This document shows positions 54,813 to 64,000 of a DNA stretch of 64,000 bases, piece after piece; positions within the stretch are counted from its first letter, which is position 1, and each line of letters starts with the position of its first letter. The notes under the pieces were generated by a model. The model saw nothing but the letters and a program-made list of their open reading frames with translations, did not search any database and was not told the DNA's origin. The position numbers were made by a program, and so were the translations under genes. The DNA is from Haematobia irritans (Eukaryota > Arthropoda > Insecta > Diptera > Muscidae): the NCBI RefSeq assembly GCF_050003625.1, contig NC_134398.1:67402891-67466890 (forward strand), written 5' to 3'.

Positions 54813-55735
54813 ATACCATATATAGAACCGACGGTAGCATCAATGTGCCTATTCCAGGACAGTCTGTTATCAAATATGACTCCAAGATTTCTACTATGAG
54901 TCACATATTCCACATTTTCATCATCAACACGTATCGGTGTGATGTTTTCAAAATCTATTCCTCGTCGCGATATAACAATACACTTCGTTTTCTTCGGATT
55001 CAATTTAAGACCATTTGCCTTGGCCCATTCACTTATGAGTTTCAAGTTTCGATTAATATCTTCGACACACGAATTCAAATTGCAAATAGGACTGGAAAAA
55101 CTGAGTTGAACATCATAAGCATAAATCTGAATATCGCAATCATCAGCATAAATCTGAATATCGCACATTAACAATATCATTAATATAAAGGGAAAAAAGT
55201 AAGGGCCCAAAAACAGAGCCCTGCGGAACGCCAAGAGAAATGGTCAAGAGTTCTGAGCTAAGGCCATCAACGGAAACAGATTGCATCCTACCAGACAGGT
55301 ATGATTTCATAAGCTTTGTGGAGAACTCGTCAAAGTCAAAGTAACGTCTAAGCTTTCGTATCAACATATCATGGCACACCGTGTCAAATGCTTTCGAGTG
55401 GTCCAGAAGGACCAAGAAACACAAATCATTCCTATCAATGACTGATCGAATATTTTCGGCAACGTCCAGAAGTACACTTACACAACTTCGTCCAGCTCAG
55501 AATCCGCTCCGTCTATCAGTCAGAAGATTTTTCTGGATAACAAAAGCATTGATTTGTCCATGAAGCAACTTTTCAAAATCATTTGACAGTACAAATAATA
55601 TAGCTATTGGTCGATATTCACCCCCCTGCTTGGGCATAGGTACTATTCGTGTCCTTTTCCAGCTCAATGGGAAAATTGACGTCGTTAGAATGTAGTTGAA
55701 AAGGTGTGTGACAAAAGGGGAATTTGCGGTTCATT
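54813..55735 (-). pseudogene. LINE G reverse transcriptase
   Basis: Minus-strand frames give FPLSWKRTRIVPMPKQGGEY, then (frame changes) FEKLLHGQINAFVIQKNLLT, GFxAGRSCVSVLLDVAENIR and LCFLVLLDHSKAFDTVCHDM (palm Asp). LGVPQGSVFGPLLFSLYIND follows. IQIYADDCDIQIYA gives a partly duplicated YADD segment, where cagcataaatctgaatatcgca occurs twice at 55112-55165. KWAKANGLKLNPKKTKCIVI-type and NLGVIFDNRLSWNRHI complete the palm and thumb. The last residues before the MITE are DATVGSIYG. Confidence 0.82.
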
Positions 55736-56216
55736 TATCTTTAGTTCATTTATCTTTACAGCCTAGTTACGATTTTAAGCACATACATACGAAATGAATC
55801 AAATTTATTAAAGCCAAGTTGACGACATTCGAATTTTAAGGACATTTTGGGCTTACGACGTGTTGGCGCCAATTCGTGACCATTTTTTAGAATAGTACCA
55901 TTTAGTTAATTATTTTTACTGAAATGTTCTAAAAATGGAGCATGTCCTTTTATTGTTGTTTACGTATATTTTTATTAAAAAGATGATAACATTCTATTTT
56001 TTACCATCAATTAAATAACTTTTGTAATAAATAAAATTATTAATACAACCTTAAAACATACATTTATAGCTAATTTATTGAAAACAAAAAAAATCACAAG
56101 TCACAATTATTAATGATTTATTGGAAAAAAACTTACAGAAAAAATTAAATTGTGGTTTTACTAAATATATATAAAATTAAAAAAATCTCCTCCGTGACAA
56201 TGTTACTTTGCAACAT
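55736..56216. other. Gene-free AT-rich spacer
   Basis: Nothing recognised upstream of LINE G. It contains the tRNA downstream flank, with an A-run at 56179-56185 (a T-run on the minus strand). Confidence 0.5.
56179..56185 (-). terminator. Probable RNA polymerase III terminator of tRNA-His
   Basis: Seven A on the plus strand, that is TTTTTTT on the minus strand, about 31 nt beyond the tRNA 3' end. It is the first T-run of four or more downstream. Confidence 0.55.
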
Positions 56217-56288
56217 TGCCGTGACCAGGATTCGAACCTGGGTTACTACGGCCACAACGTAGGGTCCTAACCACTAGACGATCACGGC
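56217..56288 (-). tRNA. tRNA-His (GTG)
   Basis: Minus strand: acceptor GCCGTGA pairs with TCACGGC. The A-box is TCGTCTAGTGGTTAGGA and the anticodon loop TTGTGGC gives GTG, which reads His CAC/CAU. The T-arm is CCAGG-TTCGAAT-CCTGG with a perfect B-box GGTTCGAATCC. Length is 72 nt including the discriminator A. All stems pair, so it looks functional. A G-1 would be added after transcription, as is usual for tRNA-His. It lies in repeat-rich DNA with no other tRNA in the window. Confidence 0.97.
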
Positions 56289-56805
56289 TACTGGAGATGT
56301 GTTTGCTTCGTGCGCTAACATGAATTTTCAATTGCCGCACACTGAAATATACCAACCCCATTGAAAACACAGTGGTGGAATGGTTGCTATTGTGTGTTTG
56401 GTTTATTTTCTGAGGTGTATTTTGGGTTAATCCACCACCGCACCAATTTAGTTGGGTGGTATGTATGTTCAAATTTCTGGCTTGGTATTGTTAATGTGTG
56501 CGAGTTTATTGTTATTTTTAGTATGACGTGTTGAATATTTTTTCACCATGTGGGACATGATGCCAGTGTTGAGTTTGATATAAAATCCAATGGCATCGAT
56601 GGGTTTTTTGTGTTGATAGTTTACATACATACACTTACTTTTTATAAACTCTTATGCCCATATTCATAATAATTTACTCACAATTTATCCAAGGAATTTG
56701 TATGGTAATAGTAGGTTTAAAGTTTACGTTAACTTTTATGAATTTGGGGGTTACAATCTGCATTTGGATTTATATGCGGCTGTGGTCAACATAGTACTAG
56801 TCAAC
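56289..56805. other. Gene-free stretch upstream of the tRNA
   Basis: No gene or repeat family was recognised. Confidence 0.45.
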
Positions 56806-57390
56806 ATAATCAAAGATATTAAAAGAGGAAGATGGGAGATTGGCTACTGAGCACATCAAACCATTTACCACATTAGTTTAATACTCGAACCAAACGCGAA
56901 TACGACAGGTATTGACATAGCATTAAAATGCACATAAAAAGAAACTAAGAGCACGAAATAAATTTCCATAAAGGGGAAAATGTAATTTTTTTTGTTGTTG
57001 CCTAAAATTTATCATTGTTTCATTAACCCCCATTTTCAGGAAGCTCCGTTAGTGCTACGTTAGCTAACGAACTTTTAAACCGTACTATGGACATGTCTGT
57101 CATCTTATCTACATATTCCATATGCCAGTTAGGAACTTAACTGCTAAAAATTTTTCAGTTAAAGTTAACCGGAGAGAAGATATTTCGATTTTACTTTCTG
57201 TTAACTGGGAGTTAAAGTCTAACGGAGATACATGAAAATGGCCGTAAGAAAATTAAATTTTTCATTTAAAAAATAAAAACTAAAAACAACTAAAAGGTTA
57301 CAAACATGTATTAAACTAATGTGGTAAATGCAACATTTGGTATGACGCAAGCCAATCTCCCATCTTCCTCTTTTATTATCTTTGAACATA
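56806..57390. repeat. Inverted repeat with arms of about 75-80 bp
   Basis: Left arm 56806-56885 (caaagatattaaaagagg, agatgggagattggc, accacattagtttaatac) is repeated in reverse complement at 57308-57384. The arms differ mainly by an indel next to the ttggc word. The loop holds a PIF/Harbinger-like MITE. Confidence 0.85.
57027..57244 (-). mobile_element. PIF/Harbinger-like MITE, copy 2
   Basis: The reverse complement matches 10405-10612 from end to end: CGGCCATTTTCATGTA, cagttaacag, ccggttaactt, gttcgttagctaacgtagc. Flanked by TAA on both sides (57024-57026, 57245-57247). Confidence 0.78.
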
Positions 57391-57723
57391 ATAGTGTTCA
57401 TTATGTAGTTTTGCTTTTACTTCCACCTGGATTTAATTAAACATACCCCGTTAAGAAGATCGTTTGAAATGGTACAATTTTCAAAATTATATATAAAATT
57501 TACACATATGGAGTATGAATCTATAAGATCTACTGTACAATGCACTCGTGGTATATTAAAAATTCTAAAATCTGAGAATTTGAATATTCCTTTATCTGTC
57601 AGTGGACTATTGGTGGAAATGCTTCTTTCACTGAACGAACCCTTTCTCCTGAAAAGTACGTCCATATTAGAATAGTCATCCAGATAAAAAATGAGTCATG
57701 CCATCCAACCAGGTATAATAGAA

Positions 57724-58033
57724 GAACTTGTGTTTGGTATAGGCATCGATGGTTTGTCGCTTTAGAAAATTTTCCCCATCGAAATATGTCACATTTTTGG
57801 CCATATTGATAATATATAAAATAATGTTTTTTATAATTGGTTTTTATTTGAGAAATAAAAACAAATGGCGTAAATTGTTTCTTTTTGGGTTGATAGTCAA
57901 CGAACAAAATATGAAATGGAATTTACGAACTTTTACAGCCGATGTCGATTCACTTGTATGTGCTGTTAAGGGACATAATTCATTCCAAGGTTGTACAAAA
58001 TGTCAACGAATGCACAAAAAAAATTTTAATTAA
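57724..58033 (+). pseudogene. CACTA-like (tnp2-type) transposase relic
   Basis: Frames read GIGIDGLSL...FPIEICHIFGHI, then FIIGFYLRNKNKW and, in the open frame ending at 58033, LIVNEQNMKWNLRTFTADVD, SLVCAVKGHNSFQGCTKCQR. In tnp2-type transposases the corresponding block is ..IDGLPL...WPI..., ..RxFICDAPAR...VKGHNGYxGCxKC. The DAPAR-like motif is degraded to DVDSL. Only this N-terminal part of the catalytic domain was found; the rest is lost or too diverged. The family call is by eye. Confidence 0.5.
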
Positions 58034-58428
58034 TAAACATAAATTTTGAGGCAATGTCATATAAATACATACTACAAATTTTTTACATATACCATATAAT
58101 TTCTTAGAACTGAACATAGCCTTCGCCACCGGTGGTATGAATAAAAAAGAAATCAATTTATTCCATGTTATTTTAGGAGGCACAAGAACACAATTACAAA
58201 TATGAATATTCTTAATAGAAATTTAATTAATCGCAGTTACTTTTAGTATAATGTAGTTTAAGTTTATAACCTTTTCAAGGAATTCCAATAATAAACCTGA
58301 ATCGATATTTATCTCAGTGAATAATAATCATTGCCCCCACAATATGTAGGCTAAAGTTGTAAAACTTCCGTATAAAAGTGGTTTTGTTTTAATTTCAGAA
58401 ATATAAATATAAAATAAGTCAATCCTAG
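58034..58428. other. Non-coding stretch before the candidate spliced gene
   Basis: AT-rich. It contains possible 3' splice sites: tttgttttaatttcag ending at 58398 and tcaatcctag ending at 58428. Confidence 0.4.
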
Positions 58429-59754
58429 AAACTAAACTTGTCCACATCTTCAAACAGCGCAGAAGAAAACAAATTGAAGATTCTCCAAATGGAGGTTAAA
58501 ACAATTAAAGGTAAGATTAACTTAGAGAAATTAAAACTAAAATAGAATATAAATATAATATTTTTTTTTCTTTTTCAGATACGATTAACCACCCAGCAAA
58601 AAATTTGGAAGTTCTTCCAAAGGCACAACTTTATAAGCACTCCCAGAAGATGCACTCCCAATGATGTTCTTTATTTTAACTACCCAGGAAGTTCTTTTAA
58701 TTTAATTTGTTATAACTTGGTTTTTTCATACTTTTAATGGTCATTTCAACTTTTTTTGTTTCAAATAGGTTAAAAAAAGAGTAAGAATTCATAAAATGGT
58801 ACAAATCATTTAAATTTTGTCGAAAAAAAATACTAAGTCCAATCTGAAAAATTGCGAATTTTTTAAAATACTTGATGTCAAACCTTCCACTTAAGCGTAA
58901 GAATGCATTTAAACTCATAAAAAGTTTTTAAAATTATTTATTTTTCAAAATATCACAAAATTTGGTAATTCACATCCATAACATTGAATTCGGATCCCAC
59001 CTAAAGAAGTGATGCAAATTCAGTGCAACGGCTGTTGAAATGGAGGACTTCCGTCCTATGCCCATGTTAAATTCATCGCTTCTGCGTAAATTTTGCACCA
59101 CTTCCGGATCCAAAAAGAACATTTTCATTACTTTTTTGGCGACGCTTTTTTTGCTGGGCATATAACGAAGAAAGACATAATAATATTTTACGTAAGTGCT
59201 TGGTAAAATGTTAATTGGAATAGAATTTTGCAAATAATGCGTTTGGAGGGGTGTCTACATAAATATTTTTCTAAAATATCAGTTTACTTTCATGGATTAT
59301 TTTTAAAGCATAAATCGAGAGCTCTTACGATTTAAAACATATGCCGTTTCTGAAAAACATCTTCCTTTTTACAAAAAATTGATACTCGTTCATTGTTCAA
59401 ACTATGCCTTAAAACAGTTTTTTTTTTGTTAAGCTCGCTAACTTTGGTCCCATAGCATACTTGTCGGGGCCATCTTCTTCTTTGCGCCCTTCTTCGATCC
59501 AAGGAATCTTTGGTAAACCCTTATGATATGTATGCTAAGTAGGAAAGGACCAATATGCGGTAAGTATATTTATTTTTCACGAATATTTTATTATACTAAA
59601 TTGAATTACATTATACAAAATTTATTTATTTTAGCAAAAACAAAAATCGAATCTGCAAGATGTCATCAGTTCTTCCAAAGAAGGTGATTTAATAATAAGA
59701 AGTTATAACATAAGGCCTAGAATAACTCATATCCACTCGGTAAATCAATACTAA
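58429..59754 (+). CDS. Candidate short spliced gene, one exon split by a MITE
   Basis: Exon a (58429-58510) reads KLNLSTSSNSAEENKLKILQ then MEVKTIK and ends at a strong donor, AAAG|GTAAGATT. A 68-bp intron (58511-58578) ends in a T-run and TTTTTCAG. Exon b is 58579-58591 plus 59161-59191 (DTINHITKKDIIIFY) if the MITE and one CA are removed, and is followed by the donor GTAAGT at 59192. A possible last exon (59635-59754) after TTTATTTTAG reads QKQKSNLQDVISSSKEG, then DLIIRSYNIRPRITHIHSVN, and stops at TAA. All joins keep frame. The product has no domain I know; the Asn/Lys/Glu-rich, coiled-coil-like start may belong to a transposon gene, for example the CACTA relic upstream. With the MITE in place the frame ends within it. 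Confidence 0.4.
58592..59158 (-). mobile_element. CCCAGCAAAAAA MITE, copy 3, inside a candidate exon
   Basis: Ends CCCAGCAAAAAATTTGG and ...GCGACGCTTTTTTTGCTGGG; flanked by CA on both sides (58590-58591, 59159-59160). The reverse complement follows copies 1 and 2 throughout (ttccggatccaaaaagaac, gaagtgatgcaaattcagtgc). Confidence 0.85.
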
Positions 59755-60104
59755 AAGCTATGGAAATTCGAATTAGTCCGCAATGAAATATGTACATAGT
59801 CAGAATTATGTAGTTGATTGGTAACTGGCATTTCCATTTAAATAACTTACTAATAACAATTCCTTAATCTGCGTGTAGAAATAATTTGGACAAAAACCCA
59901 GTCTGAATTGATATCAGCCTAACGTAAAAATAACAAAGTGATAATTTTGTATTGTACAAAATTAGTTCTAAAAGTAAATTATTTTTTTTATTAAATTAAA
60001 AAATATGCATTAATTGAATGGTTTTTTATTTATAGACTTTAAACAAAGCTACTATATAGCCTTTATAAAAAAGACATTAAATTGGCTTTACTAGAAATTC
60101 CTAT
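59755..60104. other. Gene-free stretch
   Basis: AT-rich, nothing recognised. Confidence 0.45.
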
Positions 60105-60108
60105 TAAC

Positions 60109-60330
60109 CCTGCAAAATCATCCTTATGTTTTGTATACTAACATCATCTTTCGTCACTTTGAATACCATCGATTTCAAAGCTCTATTGTTTGGACCGTGA
60201 ACAAAAATGAGAACCCAAACATAGCTTATATTTTATTTAGATAGTTTTTAATTTATATTAAACAAAAAAGTCATAAAACTGTTTTATTAATATAACTTAA
60301 ATTTAACATTCCTCCAATTGATATGGGATT
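60109..60330 (+). mobile_element. TTAA-associated MITE family P2, copy 2
   Basis: TTAA (60105-60108) is followed by CCCTGCAAAATCATCC and sequence homologous to 24955-25190 (catcatctttcgtcactttga, gatttcaaagctctat, ataacttaaatttaac). The right end is not clear. Confidence 0.55.
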
Positions 60331-60419
60331 TAAATTATTGATTATATATCACAAAAAAATTAAATTCGACTTATTACTTCATATAAAGTATTTTGGTATC
60401 TTAAAATTAACACTGAGTA

Positions 60420-61552
60420 CACGCAGAGAAGAAACATGACTGTCACAATCATATTCGAAGAGCAAAATAATATGATAGGAGCTATTTTTGCGGAGACCAT
60501 GTAACATTTTAAACTGCAACCATGTTGGCTCAGTGAACATGGTTCTAAGAAAAATATAATTGTCCTCATCTAAAATGTTATTATATTGATAAAAAGAATT
60601 TTGTTTGAATGAAAAGACAATGGTCACGATTTAAAATGTTATGGTATTCATTAAAAATGTTTTTCTCCTAGTTAAAAGAACATGGTCACAACCTAACATG
60701 TTTTGATCTTTATGAAAATACTTTTTTCATCGTCGAAAAAAGGACGCCACTTGAGAAAAGAAAACACAAAATTAACTTTATTTGTTTGTTTTTATTTATT
60801 TATAAAATAATTCATTGTTTATTTGTATTTATAATGCCGCTCAAGCAAACATCATATATTTTTACACACTCTATTTTATTTCAATTTCAACAATAAGTAA
60901 TTATTTCATATTTACATCGTACAAACGCAGACATCATGTAACTGCAAATAAAAATAAATGATCCATATAGCAAAATGCATAACAAAAAACAGGTACATTT
61001 ACATTTCAATTACACTTTCCTTTTTTGTGTTCACATAAAACCACGTGCCACTTCTGAATAAATAAATTAACACAAAACACAGTAAACCCCGTATTCTCCG
61101 TCCATTCCAAGAAACAATCAACACACGACTGACGCGCAAAATGAAAATCGTGTGTACCTGGTCAATGTTTTTATAAAATTCTTTTCGCTGCAAAAAAGTT
61201 AAAAAATTAAATGGTCACGAAAAAAAATGTAAATGGTTTTTATGGCCATGTAATGGTTCTAGACATGTCTACACGTAACCTATAAAAATACTTTTTTCCC
61301 TGTAAAAAAGTAAAAAAATTGAATGGTCAGGTACATGATTTTCCCGACCATTTAATGGTCTCAAATTCTATCATTTAAATGATAGAACATTTTTGCGGTA
61401 TTTCAGAACCATTCAAATGCTTATTGCCATTTTTCTCCGCTCGAAAACTATTTTACAAAGACAAAATACATGGTTTTCGCGACAATTACATGCTCTAGAT
61501 AAGCATTAAATGGATGCGGCAACCATGTCCAAAAATAGTTTTTCTGTGCGTG
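60420..61552. mobile_element. TA-flanked non-autonomous element with CACGCAGAGAA ends
   Basis: TA|CACGCAGAGAAGAAACATG at the left; reverse-complemented right end TA|CACGCACAGAAAAACTATT. The interior repeats atggtca, accatgt and aaaatgtt words. No transposase was seen. Tc1/mariner-like by target and ends only. Confidence 0.5.
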
Positions 61553-61599
61553 TACATTTAAAGGAACATAAGTTTTATAATTTGTTTCATTTAAGGCAA

Positions 61600-62130
61600 T
61601 AGGCACAAATGTCTATTTTGCGTTCGCCACAAAGATTTTCACTGCACAAACTATTTTTGTTATTCTTCTTTTTGAAGAAGGACATACTGTGTATATCTTC
61701 CTTCTTCTTATTTCCGGTAGTGGTATTGCATTTGGAGAGTTTGTGGAATAGTTGACTACAAGTCCAGTTTGAATATAATTTATAACAGTCGTGGTTATTG
61801 TTGGATCATGTAGTCTGTTATTTAAATTACTTCTTATGAGACTTGAAAAAAAGCATTTCATATACTGAACGATATTGAGTGGTTTTTGTCAATTTTTAAA
61901 CAAGACATGTATAAAATTCCGAAAAATTGACACATCGGCCTCCTGTTTGTCTTTTTATGGACAATGTTAAGTCCATACCGATGTCTCGTGACCTTTGCTG
62001 AATGCCATTTATGACCTTGTTCCACGAAGTACCACTATCTCAAAATACTGAGGGGAATGATATCAGTTTCATCCTCTGGAGTCTTCATAACTCAGCTTCC
62101 TTGACCTCTATGTCAGATCCGAATTTACTA
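61600..62130 (-). pseudogene. piggyBac transposase C-terminal relic
   Basis: Minus-strand frames read GLNIVHKKTNRRPMCQFFGI, LYMSCLKIDKNHSISF, then the frame 61861-61613 with LIRSNLNNRL, IRRRKIYTVCPSSKRRITKI, VCA and, after a frameshift, ENLCGERKIDICAYC. In piggyBac transposases the corresponding words are ...RKTNRWPM..FF..L..S..N, followed by a C-terminal CxxC...KxxCxxCxxxLC finger. No TTAA-flanked ends could be matched to it, and the catalytic Asp residues lie further upstream and were not found. The match is by eye. Confidence 0.5.
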
Positions 62131-62154
62131 AGAACGCTCAATTTCTGTGACCAC

Positions 62155-62802
62155 TAGTCTTGTGTCGTTCCGGAACGAACTAGTTCCAATGAACGGTTCA
62201 CTAAAAGGAACGACTGTCACTAGTTCCATCTCTTTCGTTCTCATCGTTCCTTTTGTCAATTAGTTTAATTTTCAATTTACGCTCCATCGTTACTCGGATC
62301 GCAGTTTGATTTTTTTCTTCTGTTTGAGCTATTTGCCAATTCATTCATTTTGGCGCGTATGTATTTAAATCATTGATTGATATGCTGCTATTTAATAGAA
62401 TCATTAATTCCATCTCAGGCCCTTCACAAACGACAAAAAAATCGTAATTTCTTGCAATGAATAATTTTGCACAGAGTATAGTATTATTCAATCCAAAATC
62501 CATCCAAAGAGTTTGGCTTCCTGAATTTAGTTACTTTCTTAAATTTTCCATTCCTTTAATTTTTTTTCTTACTATATTACTATAAACTATTTGAAGTAAT
62601 TTCACTCAATTTTCCATATCAATTGACCATGAACTTCGTTACACAAAGTAAACAAACAATGTAATGTCTGTCTTTAGTAGATGACAGTGATGACAAATAT
62701 ACAAATCCGGAACGAAAAGGAACGATTTGAAGGAACTAGTTCCTTTGTACAAAAGGAACGATGAGTCCGAATCACTACGGTGAACGATTTTGCCCAAGAC
62801 TA
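62155..62802. mobile_element. hAT-type MITE with perfect 8-bp target duplication
   Basis: gtgaccac occurs at 62147-62154 and 62803-62810. Ends are TAGTCTTG / CAAGACTA, followed inside by gttccggaacgaactagttcc-type palindromes at the left and ccggaacgaaaaggaacg, ggaactagttcc at the right. It is 648 bp with no transposase. Confidence 0.8.
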
Positions 62803-62810
62803 GTGACCAC

Positions 62811-64000
62811 CAGGGATGGAAAATGCAGTACTATAGTACTTTTTTCAATACTTTTCAACCATGGTCAGTACCGTAGTACCCCCGCGAATGATTTAGTACC
62901 TTTTGTGTAGACAATAGTTTTGACCAAATATTTTATTGTTTTGAGAAAGTCTTTAACAATCTGGTTAATTAATAATCTTTTACAAATTTGGCAAAACAGA
63001 CAAGTTCTTGCGGGAATAAAATCTCGATTTTGTAAAAGCCATAGTCAAAAACACCAATTTATTGAATTTCAAGAATGATTTAGTCGAAAAAAGCACGCGT
63101 TTCTATATTACGCTTCCACATGAACATTCTCTAGATGAGAAGTTATCGATCGCTTACTAAAATAATGCGAACCAAAAACTACCAAAAAATATTATTTTGC
63201 AAAAATTTATTTCGTCAGAAAGTTTTGTCACAATTATATTTCTACAGAAAATTTTGTCAAAATATTTTTCTTTTTGTCAAAATTTTATTTTGGGTTTTGT
63301 CAACATTCTCTTTCTATAGAACATTTTGTCAAAATTTTATTTCTATAGAAATTTTTGTCAAAATTTTATTTCTATAGAAAATTTTATAAAAATTTTATTT
63401 CTATAGAAAATGTTGTCAACATGTTATTTCTATAGAAAATTTTGTTAAAATGTTATATATATAGAAAATTTTGTCAAAATTTTATTTCTGTGGAAATTTT
63501 TGTCAAAATTTTATTTCTATAGAAAATTTTGGCAAAGGTTATTTCTATAGAAATTTTTGTCAAAATTTTATTTCTATCAAAAATTTTGTTAAAATTTTAT
63601 TTCTAAAGAAAATTTTTTCAAAGTTTTATTTCTATAGAAAATTTTTTCAAAATTTTATTTCTATAGAAAATTTTGTTAAAATTGTATTTATATAGAATAT
63701 ATTGTCAAAATGTTATTTCTATAGAAAATTTTGTCAAAATTTTATTTCTATAGAAAATTTTCCCAAAATTTTATTTCTATAGAAATTTTTGTCAAAATTT
63801 TATATCTATAGAAAATTTTGTCAAAATTTTATTTCTATAGAAAATTTTTCAAAATTTTATTTCTATAGAAAATCTTGTCAAAATTTTATTTCTATAGAAA
63901 ATTTTTCAAAATTGTATGTATATAGAAAATTTTGCCAACATTTGATTTCTATAGAAAATTTTGGCAAAATTTTATTTCTATAGAAATTTTTGTCCAAATT
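62811..64000. mobile_element. CAGGG-ended hAT-like element, running off the right edge
   Basis: Begins CAGGGATGGAAAATGCAGTA followed by the dyad actatagtac and ggtcagtaccgtagtacc, directly adjacent to the preceding element's target duplication. The satellite array starts about 380 bp inside. The right end is outside the window. Confidence 0.5.
63190..64000 (-). repeat. 29-30 bp satellite array, opposite orientation to the left array
   Basis: About 28 copies of a unit containing ATTTTATTTCTATAGAAAATT and TTGTCAA, the reverse complement of the unit at 2822-3875. It is more regular than the left array and continues past the window end. The three long plus-strand ORFs here encode only periodic FYFYRKFCQNFISIENF-like peptides. 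Confidence 0.93.

Larger units (their letters stand above)
53037..55735 (-). mobile_element. LINE G (CR1/jockey-like), 5'-truncated and split
   Basis: Minus strand: RT from 55735 to 54813, then about 1.36 kb of insertions (53460-54812), then the C-terminus from 53455 to 53037, continuing past RH3 to a stop near 52140. The product differs from A-E and RH1-3. RT motifs are present, no endonuclease remains, and the 3' end probably lies near the (TA)n at 52101. Confidence 0.75.

Noticed and set aside
63135..63983. Three plus-strand ORFs of 64-80 codons at the right end with repeated FYFYRKFCQNFISIENF-like peptides
   Set aside because: They are translations of the 30-bp satellite; a period divisible by three keeps the frame open by chance.

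Overview
The window looks like gene-poor, repeat-packed DNA from a calyptrate (muscid-type) fly. Three things point there: a mariner copy whose terminal repeats and protein read like the Himar1/irritans mariner lineage first found in the horn fly, short (about 64-68 bp) introns, and repeat families of the sort seen in Stomoxys/Haematobia-like genomes. The species is an inference. No intact host protein gene was recognised. The only confident host gene is a tRNA-His (56217-56288, minus).

Left part (1-21.7 kb): a partial ORF at the left edge, a composite hAT-like element (1469-4226) carrying a 29-30 bp satellite, a 153-bp-unit tandem-repeat element (4.7-6.7 kb) split by a tRNA-derived SINE with a 14-bp target duplication, several MITEs (TA-, TTA- and TTAA-type targets), a second SINE, a Tc1-like relic, and a TTAA-flanked piggyBac-like element with transposase remnants.

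Middle part (21.7-55.7 kb): a nested graveyard dominated by non-LTR retrotransposons (LINEs). Five jockey-like copies (labelled A to E; zinc-knuckle ORF1, AP-endonuclease plus RT ORF2, no RNase H seen) lie next to each other. Three copies of an RNase-H-type LINE with a DUF4780-like ORF1 (RH1 to RH3) and one other LINE (G) are interleaved with them. The nesting can be read base by base: a hAT-type element sits in the ORF1 of copy B, a Tigger/pogo transposon in the RT of copy C, RH2 in the ORF1 of copy E, RH3 in LINE G, and a Himar1-like mariner inside the RH1 interval. In the first three cases, removing the insert and one target copy returns the host reading frame exactly. The Tigger element still encodes an apparently complete transposase of 491 residues once one 64-bp intron is removed.

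Right part (55.7-64 kb): the tRNA-His gene, a long inverted repeat enclosing a MITE, a CACTA-type transposase relic, a candidate short spliced gene whose small exon is split by a MITE, a piggyBac transposase relic, a hAT-type MITE with a perfect 8-bp target duplication, and the start of another CAGGG-ended element carrying the same satellite as the left end.

Two system-level points stand out. (1) The SINEs share their 3' end of about 75 nt, including a (CCTAA)n tail, with the RNase-H LINE, so that LINE is the likely supplier of SINE mobilisation machinery. (2) The ORF1/ORF2 junction of the jockey-like copies is TAATG, TAATATG or a 4-nt gap, which suggests translational re-initiation.
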